Assembly (NCBI GenBank): GCA_037157565.1
Contig: JAZHRO010000013.1
Coordinates: 74,517,501-74,581,500 of the forward strand
Origin: Thalassia testudinum
Lineage: Eukaryota; Streptophyta; Magnoliopsida; Alismatales; Hydrocharitaceae
Direction: 5' to 3'
Length of the DNA stretch: 64,000 bases
The notes under the pieces were generated by a model. It saw only the letters and a list, made by a program, of their open reading frames with translations, was not told where the DNA came from and ran no database searches. The translations under genes and the position numbers were made by a program. Positions 1 through 11,398 of this stretch are shown piece after piece (positions within the stretch are counted from its first letter, which is position 1; the number at the start of each line of letters is the position of its first letter).

Positions 1-447
1 CATGTTTGACCAGACATTTTGTACAAAAATTCAAATTAGGTCAAAAATTGGGTATGATTCTCAATTTAGGTCAAGATAGGTCAATTGAAGGTTCTAAACC
101 CTAGGGGATATTTTTTCATGAATTTTAGAGGGTTTAATTGATTTTTATCTTACCTGGAACTTCGTAAATTAAAGTGTATTTGTTTTAGGGTTACAGAATA
201 TCATTTAATTCTTAGATTTTGTCATAACCTTTTTCTGACCAAATCATCCCACTTTCTCTTATTAAGTCCACTTGACCTGTGTTTAGACCCTTAGAAATTC
301 CGTTCATGTACTACAATGGTAAAATTGTAGTTTTACCCCTTGTATAATGTTTTATTCTCTGCTAAACAATTCCCTGATTTAAGCCTTCCATTAGGTTTTG
401 TAGGAGCTTTTGTTCAATGTATTAGGTCAAAATGTGCTGGTTAGGAT
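1..447 (-). other. 3' non-coding region of element A
   Basis: AT-rich DNA downstream of the integrase C-terminus of element A. No ORF, no env-like reading frame and no polypurine tract is visible here. By position it is the start of the 3' UTR. Confidence 0.4.
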
Positions 448-1650
448 TCATGATGAGGTTTTCATCATCCTCCTTACAAGAAATGGTTCAGTCCATTTAG
501 ATTTGATCTTGCTCGGGAACAGTTTGAGACGAGCATCAAACAGAAGTACTTTCTGACTAGGACTGAATGTTTTACGTGAAATGTGCTTATCATGTAAGGC
601 CTTAATTTGATCTTTGTAAATTCGCGAGTTCTCGTAGGCGTCATTACGTAACTTATCGAACTCGCTTATTTGCAAGCGATGGTGAATGCCAGCCTTTCCA
701 AGGTCCAGGTTGCATTTCTATACTACCCAATAGGTTTTATGCTCCATTTCTACAGGAAGGTGACACGCCTTCTCGTAAACAGTCTTGAAAGGAGACATTC
801 CTAATTGGATCTTATGGGTGGTCTTATAAGCCCATAATGCTTCCGGAAGTCGGGTTGACCAATCTTTTCTATTAAGTCGAACAGTGACCTGCAGAATCTT
901 TTTGATTTCCCGGTTTGACAGCTCGGCTAGTTCGTTTATTTGTGGATGATATGGGATAGAAATGTAGTGAGATACCCCATATTTTCTAAGTACGAACTGA
1001 AAATGCACATTCACAAAATGGGTCCCACCATTAGAGATAATCGCTTTAGGGATACCGAACCTGGAGAAGATGTTATCGTGAATAAATATGATAACGACCT
1101 TATGATCATTGGTTTGGGTTGGAACGACTTCAATTCATTTGGACACATAGTTCACAGCAGGAAGAATATATTCAAAGCCGTTCGAGTTTGGAAATGAGCC
1201 CATAAAATCAATCCCCCAAATATAAAAAATTTTGCACACGATGATCGAATTTAAGGGCATCATATCGCTGGCCCATGTTGCCTAAGGTTCGGCAACGAGC
1301 ACATGCCCTACAGTAATTGTGTGCGTCTTTGAATAAAGTTGGCCAATAAAAGCCACTTTGGAGGATTTTGGCTGTGGTTTTACGTCAAGAAAAATGGCCA
1401 CCACAGGCCTGGTCATGACAAAATGAAATAATATCATTGATCTCTAAGTCAGGAATACATCTCTGGATGATCCGATCCACTCCGATGCAAAAAAGATATG
1501 GGTCTTCCCATAAATAATACTTGTCATCTGAAATCAATTTATCCTTTTTGGCTTTAGTCCAATCAGGCGGAAGCTGGTTTGATGCTAAGGAGTTGACAAT
1601 GTCTGCATACTAAGGAAACCCAGCATCTATGCCCATATGATGCTCATCCA
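448..1650 (-). pseudogene. Element A integrase remnant
   Basis: Integrase inserts the cDNA copy into host chromatin. In order on the minus strand I see the zinc-binding part (a CHDQACGGH block near 1400-1430 and a C-x2-C pair near 1295), a decayed core, then an open piece at 718-1014 with the YHPQ...N...E..NREIKKIL block that carries the catalytic Glu. The last piece (448-675) matches the C-terminal [10 protein letters not shown]...KW..PF motif. Frames change between the blocks and stops interrupt the core, so no functional protein can result. The homologous protein in element I (38165-39886) is open and served as the guide for these assignments. Confidence 0.75.
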
Positions 1651-2047
1651 GGAAATGTTCAGTGATAGGTACTGAAGGATCAATGATAGATGAGGGAAGG
1701 TGGGATAGATGGTTTGCAACTACGTTCTGTCTACTCGCTTTGTCACGAATCTCTAAATCAAACTCTTACAGAAGCAAGATCCAACGAATCAGACGAGACT
1801 TCGCGTCCCTCTTGGCAAATAGGTGTCGTATTGCAGTGTGGTCTGAGTATATGATTATGCGGGACTCGAGAAGGTACGACTGGAATTTCTTCAGGGTGAA
1901 GACAACGGCCAGAAGTTCCTTCTCAGTGATCGTGTAATTACGTTGGGCTTCATCCAACGTTTTACTCGCATAATAGATCACTACGGGTTTCCTATCAACT
2001 TTCTGACAAAGGACTGCCCCCATAGCATAATCTGAAGCGTCGCACAT
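1651..2047 (-). pseudogene. Element A RNase H remnant
   Basis: RNase H degrades the RNA template during reverse transcription. The open piece at 1766-2047 starts [13 protein letters not shown] and keeps the catalytic Asp (residue 3), the Glu in [10 protein letters not shown] and the Asp in the IYSDH block, followed by RLIRWILLL. It then breaks before the downstream ADHLSRL part. It follows the RT pieces directly but in a different frame. Confidence 0.8.
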
Positions 2048-2218
2048 GATCTCAAAGGGAAGAGATCAATCAGGGGGTTGCAATACCGGTGCCTTGGTGA
2101 TTCGACCCTTAAGGATTTTGAAAGTAGTGGTACACTCGTTTGAGAAATCGAAGGGAATATCCTTTGATAACAAGTAAGTCAGGGGCTTGGCGATTTTTGA
2201 GAAATCAGAGATAAAATG

Positions 2219-3345
2219 TCAGTAGAATCCGACGTGCCCCAAGAAAGATCTAATTTCTTTGACTGAGGAGGGAGGAGGGAGCTTCGATATCAAGTTGATC
2301 TTTGCTCTGTCAACCTGGATACCTTGTTTAGACACAAGGTGTCCAAGAACGATGCCCTGGGGAATCATAAAATGGCTCTTTTCCCAGCTCAGGACCATAT
2401 TTACATTGATGCATCGTTGGAGGATCTTAGTCAAGTGGCCCAGACATTCATCAAAAGTTTTTCCAAAGACGGAAAAATTATCCATGAAGACCTCTAAAAA
2501 TTCACCCACCATGTCTGAGAATATTACCAGCATGCACCGTTGGAAGGTAGCGGATGTATTGCAGAGTCTGAATAGCATCCTATGGAACGCAAATGTCCCG
2601 TAAGGACAGGTGAATGTGGTTTTCCCTGATCTTCAGGATGAATGGCCACTTGATTATAGCATGAGTATCCATCCAAAAAATAGAAGTACTGATTTCCCGC
2701 TAATTTTTCGAGAATCTGATCGATAAATGGTAGTAGGAAATGATCCTTCTTCGTGGAGGTATTCAATTTCCCGTAGTCTATCCAGACTCTCCACGAATTT
2801 GCAATATGGGTGGGGATGGTTTCTCCAAACTCAGATTTGATAATGGTTAGCCTGACCTTCTTACGTACCACATGAATTGGGCTAACCCAATGGCTATCAG
2901 AGATGGGATAGATAATATCCGCATCAAGCCATTTTATTATCTCTTTCTTCACGACCTCTTAAAGATTCGGGTTGAGTCGGTGCTGTCCTTCATGCATAGG
3001 TCATGGGCCTTCTTCTGTAAGTATACGGTGGGTACAGTAAGAAGGGCTTATGTCGGTGAGATCATCCAAGGTCCAACCAATGGCCTTGCAATGCTCTCAG
3101 AGGATAGAAATTAGACGCGTTTCCTGATGTGTGGATAGAGAAGAGTTGATAATCATAGGAAACGTGTTGTTTGAACTCAGAAAGACGTACTTAATATTGT
3201 CAGGAAGCAGTTTCAACTTAAGTACCTGATTCTCAGCAGCAGCGAGAAGGTTCGAGCTAGCCTTAAGGGGAGCTAAAGGTGGATTAGGTTCCTCAAGGTA
3301 TGATTGGGCTTCTAGAGGTTCTTGCTTAGGAGTATTCAAATTCAA
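2219..3345 (-). pseudogene. Element A reverse transcriptase remnant
   Basis: RT copies the element RNA into cDNA. Two overlapping pieces cover the domain: 2524-2952 (KKEIIKWLDADIIYPISDS, WVSP, the FLDGYS.YNQ block) and 2219-2578 (ATFQRCML, VFMDNFSVFG, SWEKSHFM, LGH, SFLGHVGFY). A frameshift separates them near 2560. The catalytic YxDD-type box reads FMDN, a single G to A change from the FMDD kept in element I, so this copy would lack polymerase activity even if joined. The piece at 3097-3345 is the linker between protease and RT. Confidence 0.85.
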
Positions 3346-3357
3346 ATTATCAGCAAT

Positions 3358-4239
3358 TTAGTCCTCAAGAAGTGAGTCAATTCTATTCAATTCCTGAATC
3401 ACACCGCAATTAATTCCTCTATGGACCTTAAAAATGTCAATTTTCATTGTCGTATCCCCGAATTTAATTTCCATTTGTCCCTCCTCGCAATTAATGTTCG
3501 CCCTAGTTATTGCTAGGAACGGTCTCCCCAGGATTATAGGTGTTTCTTTTAGATATTCTAGTGTATCCATATCTAATACAATAAAATCAACTGGAAAATA
3601 AAAATCCCGGACTCTTACTACAACATTGTCCAAAATTTCACGGGATGACTTAATAGATCGGTCTGCTAACTGCAAGGTCACTTCCGTGGGTTTAAGTTCA
3701 GGGTCCTCAAAATAATTTAGGAGAGATGTGGGAATAAGGTTAATGGATGCACCTAAATCTAAAAGAGCTTAGTTAAATTCTAAATCTTTGATCTTGCAGG
3801 AGATCAGAGGGTTGCCAGGGTCTTTTAATTTCTGTGGAAACTTGCTCAAGATAATGGAGCTAACCTGCCCCCATAGCAAAATAGGATTTCTTTCAGAATT
3901 CTTCGATTTTCGCTTTGGTGTACATAGATTCTTCAAAAATCTTGTGTAAGCCGGTACATGACGTATAGCATCCATTAAAGAAATGCTAATCTGGACTTGC
4001 TCAAAGATCTTGACCAAGTCCTTGTCAATTTGAGGTGGTTTCCTACCCTTATTTCCCTTAGTCAAGGCCTCAAGAAAAGGTGTGGCCATAGGCACATCCA
4101 GAGTGGGTTCTGTTTTTCCTTGGTTATCCCTAATAATCACTCCAGATTGAGATGTACTAGGTTTAGGTTTAATGTATCTCTTAGGCTCAGGGTCCTTAGT
4201 ACACTTATCACTATGAGTTGTGACAGAATGTAACCCCAC
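3358..4239 (-). pseudogene. Element A gag tail and protease remnant
   Basis: The aspartic protease cuts the Gag-Pol polyprotein. The piece at 3769-4239 ends in ISCKIKDLEFN followed by a stop. The DLGASINLIP active-site block typical of Athila-type proteases is readable just downstream near 3740. The piece at 3358-3681 continues with LADRS, DFYFPVDFIVLDMD and PIILGRPFLA, the flap and core of the fold. A stop and a frame change separate the blocks. The protein aligns by eye with the I and J copies, but it is a distinct subfamily. Confidence 0.8.
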
Positions 4240-5881
4240 AGGATATGGAGGAGTGGGTAGGATAGGTGGCTGATGCTGCTAAGATGAATTAGGTACAGAA
4301 GTTGATGCTTCTGACCCATCTTGATACACAGGTGTAGAAGGGCCTGCTTGCACATAATGAATTTAGCTCTATTTTGGGTTTGCAACGTACCTCTGGTTCG
4401 ATATGTTGTTAGGGTTTGGCAGTGGTTGTGAGGGTAATGTGCCTGGTTGACAAGTCCCAGCCATTTACGCAATTTAGTTGCGTATATCTGCCATATCTGC
4501 AATATGCTTCCTCTACATAGTAGCATTGGTCTTCTGCATATTAGCCAATGCATGAAGAATCATGCTCATTTGATCATCTTTACTAGGCCCAAATTGAACA
4601 TTTGGATTAGTCCTAGGTTGAGCTGGTTGATATGAGTGCGGATTCTGTGGTCAGGGTGGATATTGAGATCTAGGATTTTGAGGATAAGAGTTCCCCGACC
4701 AGGAAAAGTTAGGATGATTACGCCATCCAAGATTGTAGGAATTGGAATAGGGGTTGTTTTGGATAACGTGGAGTTCCTCATAGGGTTGAGTAACTTTGGA
4801 GAAATCAGAATAATGGGGTTCAGAGGACCCCCAACTAGGATAAATAGGTTTAGAGTTTCCTCTGAAAGTTGAGTTAGAAGAAGATGGATTCATATCCATC
4901 TCGGTGTGGTGAATATTATGCACGGCCTCCCTCCCTGCGGGCGGTCGTGCATGCATGTTTTGTTGAGAAGAAGTGACCTTTTGTAGCTGGCGAGTCAAAT
5001 TGTCAAGCTTCTCTATTACAAAGACCTTATTTAATCGACTGGCCACAATCTCCACATCGACGGAGGAGGATAGGTCTTGTGCTTCATGTGTCTCATGTGT
5101 GTTCGTCGATGCACGAGTAGTCGTCCTGTCAAACATCCCATGGGTGCATTATTTATCGAATTCTCAGACATATTTTCAAGAATTTCCCAAACGGCGTTCT
5201 CATGCTTGCCCATGAAGTTGCCTCCACAGGCTGCATCGAGGAAAAGTCGAATATCTTCACGGAGTCCCCGGTAAAAAGATTGGACCTGTTCCTATTTAGG
5301 AACTCCGTGATGCAGGCATTTCCGCATGAGATCGAGAAAGCGATCCCATGCCTCATGAAGTGGTTCCCTCGCATTTTGTTGAAAATGCATAATTTGATGC
5401 CTCAGGGCGTTAGTACGCCCTACTGGGAAGTATTTCCTCAGAAATTTAGCTTGCAATTCATCCCAGGTATTGATCAATTGATTCAGAGATCGATACCAGT
5501 GGACAGCTTTCTTTTTAAGCGAGAAAGGGAACATCTTCATGAGAAGAGTGTTTCGATTTTGAATAGTTGGCCCGAGGGTCTGGGCCAAATGTTTCAACTC
5601 TTGAATGTGTTGGAATGGGTCTTCAGAATCCATCCTGTGGAAATGGAGAATCAAGCTGGTAATATTTGGCTTGAGCTCGGTCTCAGGTCCCCTAATCGGA
5701 ATATACACTCTGGGCTCGATAGCAACTCCTGTGGGATTATAGTGATCCCACATTTGTGGACTTGCTCTAGGGTTTGCCAGTAGATTGATGAGATCTGTGA
5801 GAGTCTGAAGCTTGTTTTGTAGGTGCTAAATGTCGTCTCCTCCTTCTTCTGGACCAGGGTACTCCATTGAGTCAGAATCAT
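4240..5881 (-). pseudogene. Element A gag remnant (capsid region)
   Basis: Gag forms the virus-like particle. The retrotransposon gag domain is clearest at 5292-5753 (MFPFSLKKKAVHWYRSL, FLRKYFPVGRT, EAWDRF..LMRKCLHHGVP). An N-terminal piece at 5651-5881 is in another frame. Downstream pieces at 5031-5213 (GNFMGKHENAVWEILENMSENS) and 4651-5136 (a Ser/Pro/Asn-rich tail) are in further frames. At least three frameshifts break it. No CCHC zinc knuckle is visible, as is usual in this lineage. Confidence 0.8.
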
Positions 5882-7089
5882 AGTACGGAGAGCCTAGGTT
5901 GGATGTAGATGGGTCAGAGGGGATATGGATTGGATCAGAAGATCCAAACAAGTTAGTTGGGTGCTAGTCCCGACGTGAGTGAACTACTAAAGGAGGTCTT
6001 CAGACTGGTCTTAAGGACCTCCTACCGTACATTCACTACAGAAGAGATGAGGGACTAGATTCCAATCAGACCCAATCGAGACACCCAAATATGTTTGGAT
6101 GGCTTAGGCTTGCTTGAGGCAGATGGCCTCTAGATCACAAATCCACCCTCTTGAGAATAACTTGGGTAGCCAGAAAGGGAGAGTCTTGCAAAGACCCCTA
6201 CACGGTAAAGCGCCCTCACGGGTTACAGGGTTTCTCCTACTCGACCTTTCTTGTCACTGCGATTCCAAGTAGACCAGATACATGTGAATTGGGTCCTAGG
6301 TCTACCAGATTTTAAGCCTATTTGTGTCTCAAATTTTCACTTGATTTAAAGTTTGATTCCAATTTGTGACCTAATTTCTAGGTTAATTGGTTCACCAAGT
6401 GAACCAACTTCACCTAATCTATCCTAATGTTTAGGATGTAATTCGGGTTAACTCATCCGAATCACCCTATTTTGGTTTGACAAGCAGGTTATTAAGTCAC
6501 CTCTTTTAGGGTTCAAGTGATCTTAGAGCCTATGTTTTAGGGTTTGAGTTGTAAATTGGTTCAATCAAGGCTTAGGTAGCACATAATGTGGATAATAATT
6601 TCCTTTATAATTTGCAAATGTGTACTAGATAGCCCTAAAATTTTAACCCTAATTTGGCTCTAAAGTGGAGTCCAATTTTAAGTTCAATAATCCCTTTGGA
6701 CTCAATCAAGAATGTGCTAGTCCAAGGGTTCTCAAATAAGTCCCTATAGGTTCATAAATTTTTGGGTCATGTCTTCTAAATAGATCTTTCTCCTTAACCG
6801 TAGTTAACGTTCAGAAATTTGAAATTCTTGCCACAAATGATATTTCTAAGAAAATACGGCAATGTTGAATCGTAATCTTTCTTTGTTACCCCTTTTTGTT
6901 TTATTTTTATTAGGAAAGAGGGGATTAAGAAGAGAGGAGAGAGAGTTACCTGCCACGGAGTGGTTGTCCAGAGATCAAAGAAGCCAGATGTCCATAGTCA
7001 GATTCAATTTGCAAAACAACCAAAACGAGGTAGATATGTCAAAAATCAGAAATAAAATCAGAAATAATAGTGATAACTGCACGTTGCTC
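5882..7089 (-). other. Element A untranslated leader
   Basis: Non-coding stretch between primer site and gag on the minus strand. It contains a short perfect stem, AGGAGGTC (5991-5998) pairing with GACCTCCT (6016-6023), just upstream of gag. It lacks the leader block shared by elements F, I and J. Confidence 0.6.
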
Positions 7090-7105
7090 TCCGACAACGG
7101 TGCCA
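7090..7105 (-). promoter_or_regulatory. Primer binding site, tRNA-Asp type (element A)
   Basis: The minus strand reads TGGCACCGTTGTCGGA, complementary to the 3' end of plant tRNA-Asp (canonical TGGCGCCGTTGCCGGG) with a few mismatches. It lies 3 bases from the LTR, as expected for Athila-type elements. Confidence 0.8.
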
Positions 7106-7108
7106 AAA

Positions 7109-8827
7109 TGTTTAATTGCCTTGATTTTTTTTTTAACTTGTGTCGTAGTATAGTTGATCAAAGCGAATCAAACATTTAAATTTATAACTCGAATTAAAAG
7201 AGAAATCCAAGGTCGCCTTTAGGAGCACAGAATCGCACAAAATAATCACTACCACAATGATTTTTTTTTTCTCGATGATTTTAGTGAACTTATGGTTAAT
7301 TCTAAGAAAATAAAGCAAGTTCACTGATTCACTTAATTTGTAGAGAATAGAGATTGTATGTAGTGCAAGAAAAAGAACTCAATAAAAGGTTATTAATCAA
7401 TGATAATCATATATGCATTAATTTAGGCACACATGAGCATTAACAAAAATGTTTGCAAGGTTATAGCAGTAAACCTCCAAAAGATACGAGAGATTAAGCA
7501 ATTACTTTCAAAGATTGAAATTAATCCCTCAAGCTTTACGATTAGGTCCCTGAGAACTTACAATTTGATCCTTGAGTTCTTGTGATTTGGTCCTTGGAAA
7601 TGTTTCTTTCTCACAACTAAGCCCCTACCTTCTTCTTCCTCCTCTTCCTCTTCTTTGGCTTGGTGTTGGCAGCAGGAGGTTGGAGGAGGGCCAGCGAAGT
7701 CGGTCGAACTCGGAGGGCTGCCTTTTGTGATAGGAAAAACGACGAGGGCTCGAGGAAGACAACCGTGCCCTCGATTGGTAGTGAGGGTCGACGATGAGCG
7801 GGGACGGAGGAGAGCTCCAAGGTGCTTCAATGGAGGTGATTAGAGGAAGAAGGGGAAAAACCCAGCCGGATTGAGCACACCCTAAAGTGGAAGATATACA
7901 CGATGATTATAGCTATGTAGATGGGTTAGCGACGACTGTTTGTTGCAAGAAAAGCTCGCAACAACTCGTGTCAACTACTTCAACTTCGGCCAAAGCTTCC
8001 GGGTGGTAGAGAAGACCAAAGACAGTGGAACAACCGCTGGTAGATGCGGGATGGTAAAGAGAACTCCACCAAATCTCGCAGGGAGAGGTGGAGAGAGTCG
8101 GTGGGAAATCGCGTTTGAATCTTGTTGACATTCTTGCCATGGCTGCTAAAGGTGGAGGTGCTGGGAGGGGTATAATCGTAAAGATGAAGAGTTAGGGGGG
8201 TCTTTGTAAGGGAATTAGGACTTAAGGACTAAATTGCAAAGTTAGCCAACATGAAGTCCAAATGAACCCAAATTTTTATAGTAACCTAATTTGGATATGA
8301 GGAATTTAATGGTGACTTCAATTTTGGATTTTTATGTCGTTTGCATGGTTAATTTATAATTAGACCCAAAATGTACCAAATTCCCGTCTGTGATTCTATT
8401 TTAGGTCAAAACATGTTCCAATTATCAAATTGACTGTGCCAAATCTTATATAATAATTTTAATTGCTTTTTAAAAGATTTATATCACATTTATTTCCATT
8501 ATAACTGTTTTAATTAAAGTAAGTTGGAAATTTATCAATTTGATTAATGATTAACATTCAAATTGAATGTAAATTTTGAATTATTCAGTACCAACCCATT
8601 TTTAAGACAATTAAGATCATTTTACCTTTTATTAGCGATAAGTTCACCCTCCAGTTATTCTGCATTTATAATTGTCAATAAAAATTGCAGAATTAACCTC
8701 AATTTTTATCAATTTCTCTTTCTTCCGCCCTGATTGAGTTATACCCTTTAATGTCTTAATTTTGTGAATTTAACCTTAGAATCTAACCATATTAGGTTAG
8801 TTATAGAGAATGATGGCGATGCCATCA
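7109..8827 (-). repeat. 5' LTR of element A
   Basis: The inner edge is set by the primer site and a TG at 7109. The outer edge is set by CA at 8827, after which sequence homologous to the 26912 region resumes. Read on the minus strand it starts TGAT and ends CA, like the LTRs of F and I. The first 17 bases form a perfect palindrome with a 3-base loop. The small ORFs inside (around 7558-8140) are judged not coding. The outer boundary is inferred, since the partner LTR is outside the window. Confidence 0.65.
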
Positions 8828-9311
8828 GATATACACTGGGTTCACCTTTATGTTGACCCAATAAAAATAAAAAGTAGGGAAAAAGTTACCAGTCGGATAC
8901 ATACACCTTTAGACTGAATTTCTTTTCAAGGTCACCTAGGGGCGTAGAAACCCGAAGTCCATTCTGATTGCCGATAACTGAGTCTATCACATTCACATAA
9001 AAAGATGCCTAGCAGTTAAAGTTCTTTTCGAGTCTTGGGTGGGTTGGGTAGTCGTAGAAAGTTGTCCCAAAACTCCAAACTCAAAAATATAGAAAATTAG
9101 AAGAAAAAGAAAAAGAAAAAGATGCTTTTGCTTTTGAATAAGGCGAGAGCTTAGGTGGTTTGCATTTTGGTAGACACCTTGGCGCTGTTGTGTCTCTGTA
9201 ATTCAGGTCTTAGTAGAAATTTTCTAGTGTTGAAAAATAACTATTGCCCAAGTAGTTTAATCCTAATTTTTTTTATAAATAGCATATAGTTTTACTAGGG
9301 ACTAGCAAAAT

Positions 9312-9326
9312 ATAGGGATGGGGATG
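9312..9326 (+). promoter_or_regulatory. 3' polypurine tract of element B
   Basis: ATAGGGATGGGGATG immediately precedes the LTR start TGATGTG. It corresponds to AGGCATGGGGGTG before the 3' LTR of element F. It primes plus-strand cDNA synthesis. Confidence 0.7.
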
Positions 9327-10024
9327 TGATGTGCATACATCTAATTAGATTAAAATGTTTATTTATGCATGTTCCTAGTGTCATAGAAGCATCATGCATT
9401 ATAAATATTGCATAACATGCATCATCATGCATTTAGATCAAATTATATAAATTGTATAGTAATTTGCTCTTTTTATGGCTAGGGAACAGGGTGATACCAT
9501 TTCAGTGCATCGGATTGAAAATCCAACTATACAGATCTGATCAGGGCAACGATCAAAGTTCAACAACTCCGAGATCGCCTCAATCGGACTTCTGTAGTAT
9601 CAGATGCGGTCCGAGGAAGATCAGAGTTCAAGGGACAAAGTGGTGCAAATCCGTACTTCAGATGACAAATCCAACCGCACGGACGAGATCAGATCAACGA
9701 TCGTAGCCTAATAGTGTGAAAATAGGTCCAATTCAACATCTGTGGACCACTTACAAGTAAAAGAAGATGGACAACTCAAATGGTGCCACGGGCACCATCC
9801 TAGTCACCCAAGATCACCCACAAGCTGTCGTAGCCCTCCTCATCCGTGCCATCGCATCTCAGCCGTTGGATCACCATCCAACAACTGAGATTGATCCTCG
9901 CCCTCCTTTATTTCTTTACAAGGGTAGATGAAGATTCAACGTGGACTGTTGGATCTTGATCCAATGGTCCACATCTGCTCTTCACCACGCGAGCACACGA
10001 TGAGTTCTTGACACAAAAGTGCCC

Positions 10025-10067
10025 TGGCGCATTGGTTATGAGAGGCACTCGCAACTTTTGAACTCGC
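10025..10067 (+). ncRNA. tRNA-like A/B box pair in the B LTR
   Basis: TGGCGCATTGG (A-box-like) is followed about 20 bases later by TTTTGAACTCG (B-box-like). The spacing is shorter than in a real tRNA and there is no clear cloverleaf, so this is a degenerate Pol III promoter-like relic rather than a tRNA gene. The same layout recurs in the F and I LTRs. Confidence 0.35.
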
Positions 10068-10582
10068 GATCGAGCTGTGGCAAGGAAGTGAAATCCGCTG
10101 AAGGCGAATGCGGGCAAACTTCGCCCGTTGGATGGCGATCGTGCGGTAGTAGAACCAACTACGTGGCAGCATGGATCAACGAGCGCGCCCATGCGCAATC
10201 TAATGCCCAAGTGGACGCACAATCTGACACCAAGGAGTGGTCTAAAGCGCGAGCGGGCACACGATCTCGACCCTTCGATCTTAATCCAGCGGCTCGGAGG
10301 GTGGTCGCGTCGCGTTATAATGCGTGAAGATGAAGCGGTAGCGGTGCGATCGTGGCTGTCTGATCTTGATCGAACGGTCAAGGTTGCGCCAAATCGCTTA
10401 ACGCTTGAAGTAGAAGAGGTGACGACGTGGCGCAACAACATGCGTCGGATCTTCATCGTGTGGGTGACGTTGCACACGCGTCTTAATCGACACTTGTCTA
10501 CAGTGACATGCGCATGTGTCACTAAAGGCAGCAGAGTTAATTTTTCAAAGATAAAATGCCCTTTTTGCCCTTGTACCTCAAC

Positions 10583-10590
10583 TATATAAA
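10583..10590 (+). promoter_or_regulatory. TATA box of the element B LTR
   Basis: TATATAAA followed by AGGCCC, at the same LTR position as the ACTATAAA boxes of both F LTRs (near 22147 and 28428). Confidence 0.55.
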
Positions 10591-11398
10591 GGCCCTACAC
10601 CCTGCACTTTTTCTTCATCCGTTCTCTTTTTCTCTCACCCCCTCCAAAGCTCTACGAGCTGGTTCCATACCCAAGATGCTCCATTAGAGCTAGAGTAAAA
10701 TAATTTTCCATCTTCTCACCCCCTTCATGGAGCATCTTGCGGTTGTCCTCTCACCGTCGTTCGGGAAGCGGATCCCGCTGAGACGTCACCCGACTTCGTT
10801 CTCTGTCCTCTAACTTCGTCCTTCCTTGTCCAGCATCTCACTACCTTCACCTGGGTGCTCCGTCAACGCCGCTTATCCTCCAAGCAGCTGTCGAGGATGA
10901 TAACTTCTCACCTCCTCTTTTTATCGCTTTCTAGTGTAGATTTACAGCTTCTTGTATAGCAAGTAGATGTAATGAACATGATGTTATAGTTATGAAGTAT
11001 TTATTTATTCTCTCCATATTTTCTCTTTATTTATATTATTCTTTCTCTCTTCTATTAATTATTCTTTAAGTAGAATAGATAGTAGATTAATTTCAACCAG
11101 CTAATCTACTTCATGACAATAAATTCAATGCAGTTTTTGATCAAACGTTCGCCTCCCCGTGTTCGACCCGGGACTCACCTTGAGTTTCGGTTAAAATTAT
11201 CTATTTGACGGATTTTTACGCAACTGCAATAATAGGATTTTCAAACTCAAACTTGTAGCATAAAAATCACACTCAATAACTCTATCAAAACACACTCTAA
11301 ATGTTCTAATAGTTTCGCAATCACAGCAGGAACCTAAGATACCTTTTAATCACAAATTTGCAGTCAATAACCTTAAGAACAACTTTGAGTTGACCTAT

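Larger units (their letters stand above)
1..8827 (-). mobile_element. Element A: partial Athila-like Ty3/gypsy retrotransposon, 5' LTR to end of pol
   Basis: Reading on the minus strand, the order is 5' LTR, tRNA-Asp primer binding site, leader, gag, protease, RT, RNase H, integrase, then non-coding DNA to the window edge. This is the Athila lineage order with pol ending in integrase and no chromodomain. Every domain is present but spread over several frames with stops, so the copy is dead. The 3' LTR must lie left of the window. On the right the element abuts the 3' UTR of a related plus-strand element (B). The same B-type 3' UTR runs uninterrupted near 26912, which shows that A was inserted after the bases now at 8828. 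Lineage is certain to Ty3/gypsy and likely to Athila. Confidence 0.85.
8828..11229 (+). mobile_element. Element B: 3' end (3' UTR and LTR) of an Athila-like relative
   Basis: The first 500 bases match, segment by segment, the 3' UTR of element F (26912-27413): the GATATACACTGG start, the 'aaaataaaaagtaggga' tract and the 'agtctatcacattcac' tract. A polypurine tract and an LTR follow. The 5' part has been displaced by insertion of element A and is not in the window. No coding sequence remains. Confidence 0.75.
9327..11229 (+). repeat. LTR of element B
   Basis: Starts TGATGTGCATAC. It shares with the F LTRs the 'ataaatattgcataacatgcatcat' stretch, the GC-rich middle, the TATA box, and the U5 segment 'cgcctcc...gttcgacccggga'. 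The right end is not certain; similarity to the F LTR fades near 11200-11230. A TATA box (TATATAAA, 10583-10590) precedes a pyrimidine-rich leader, giving a likely start of transcription near 10615. A tRNA-like pair of boxes lies at 10025-10067. Confidence 0.65.
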
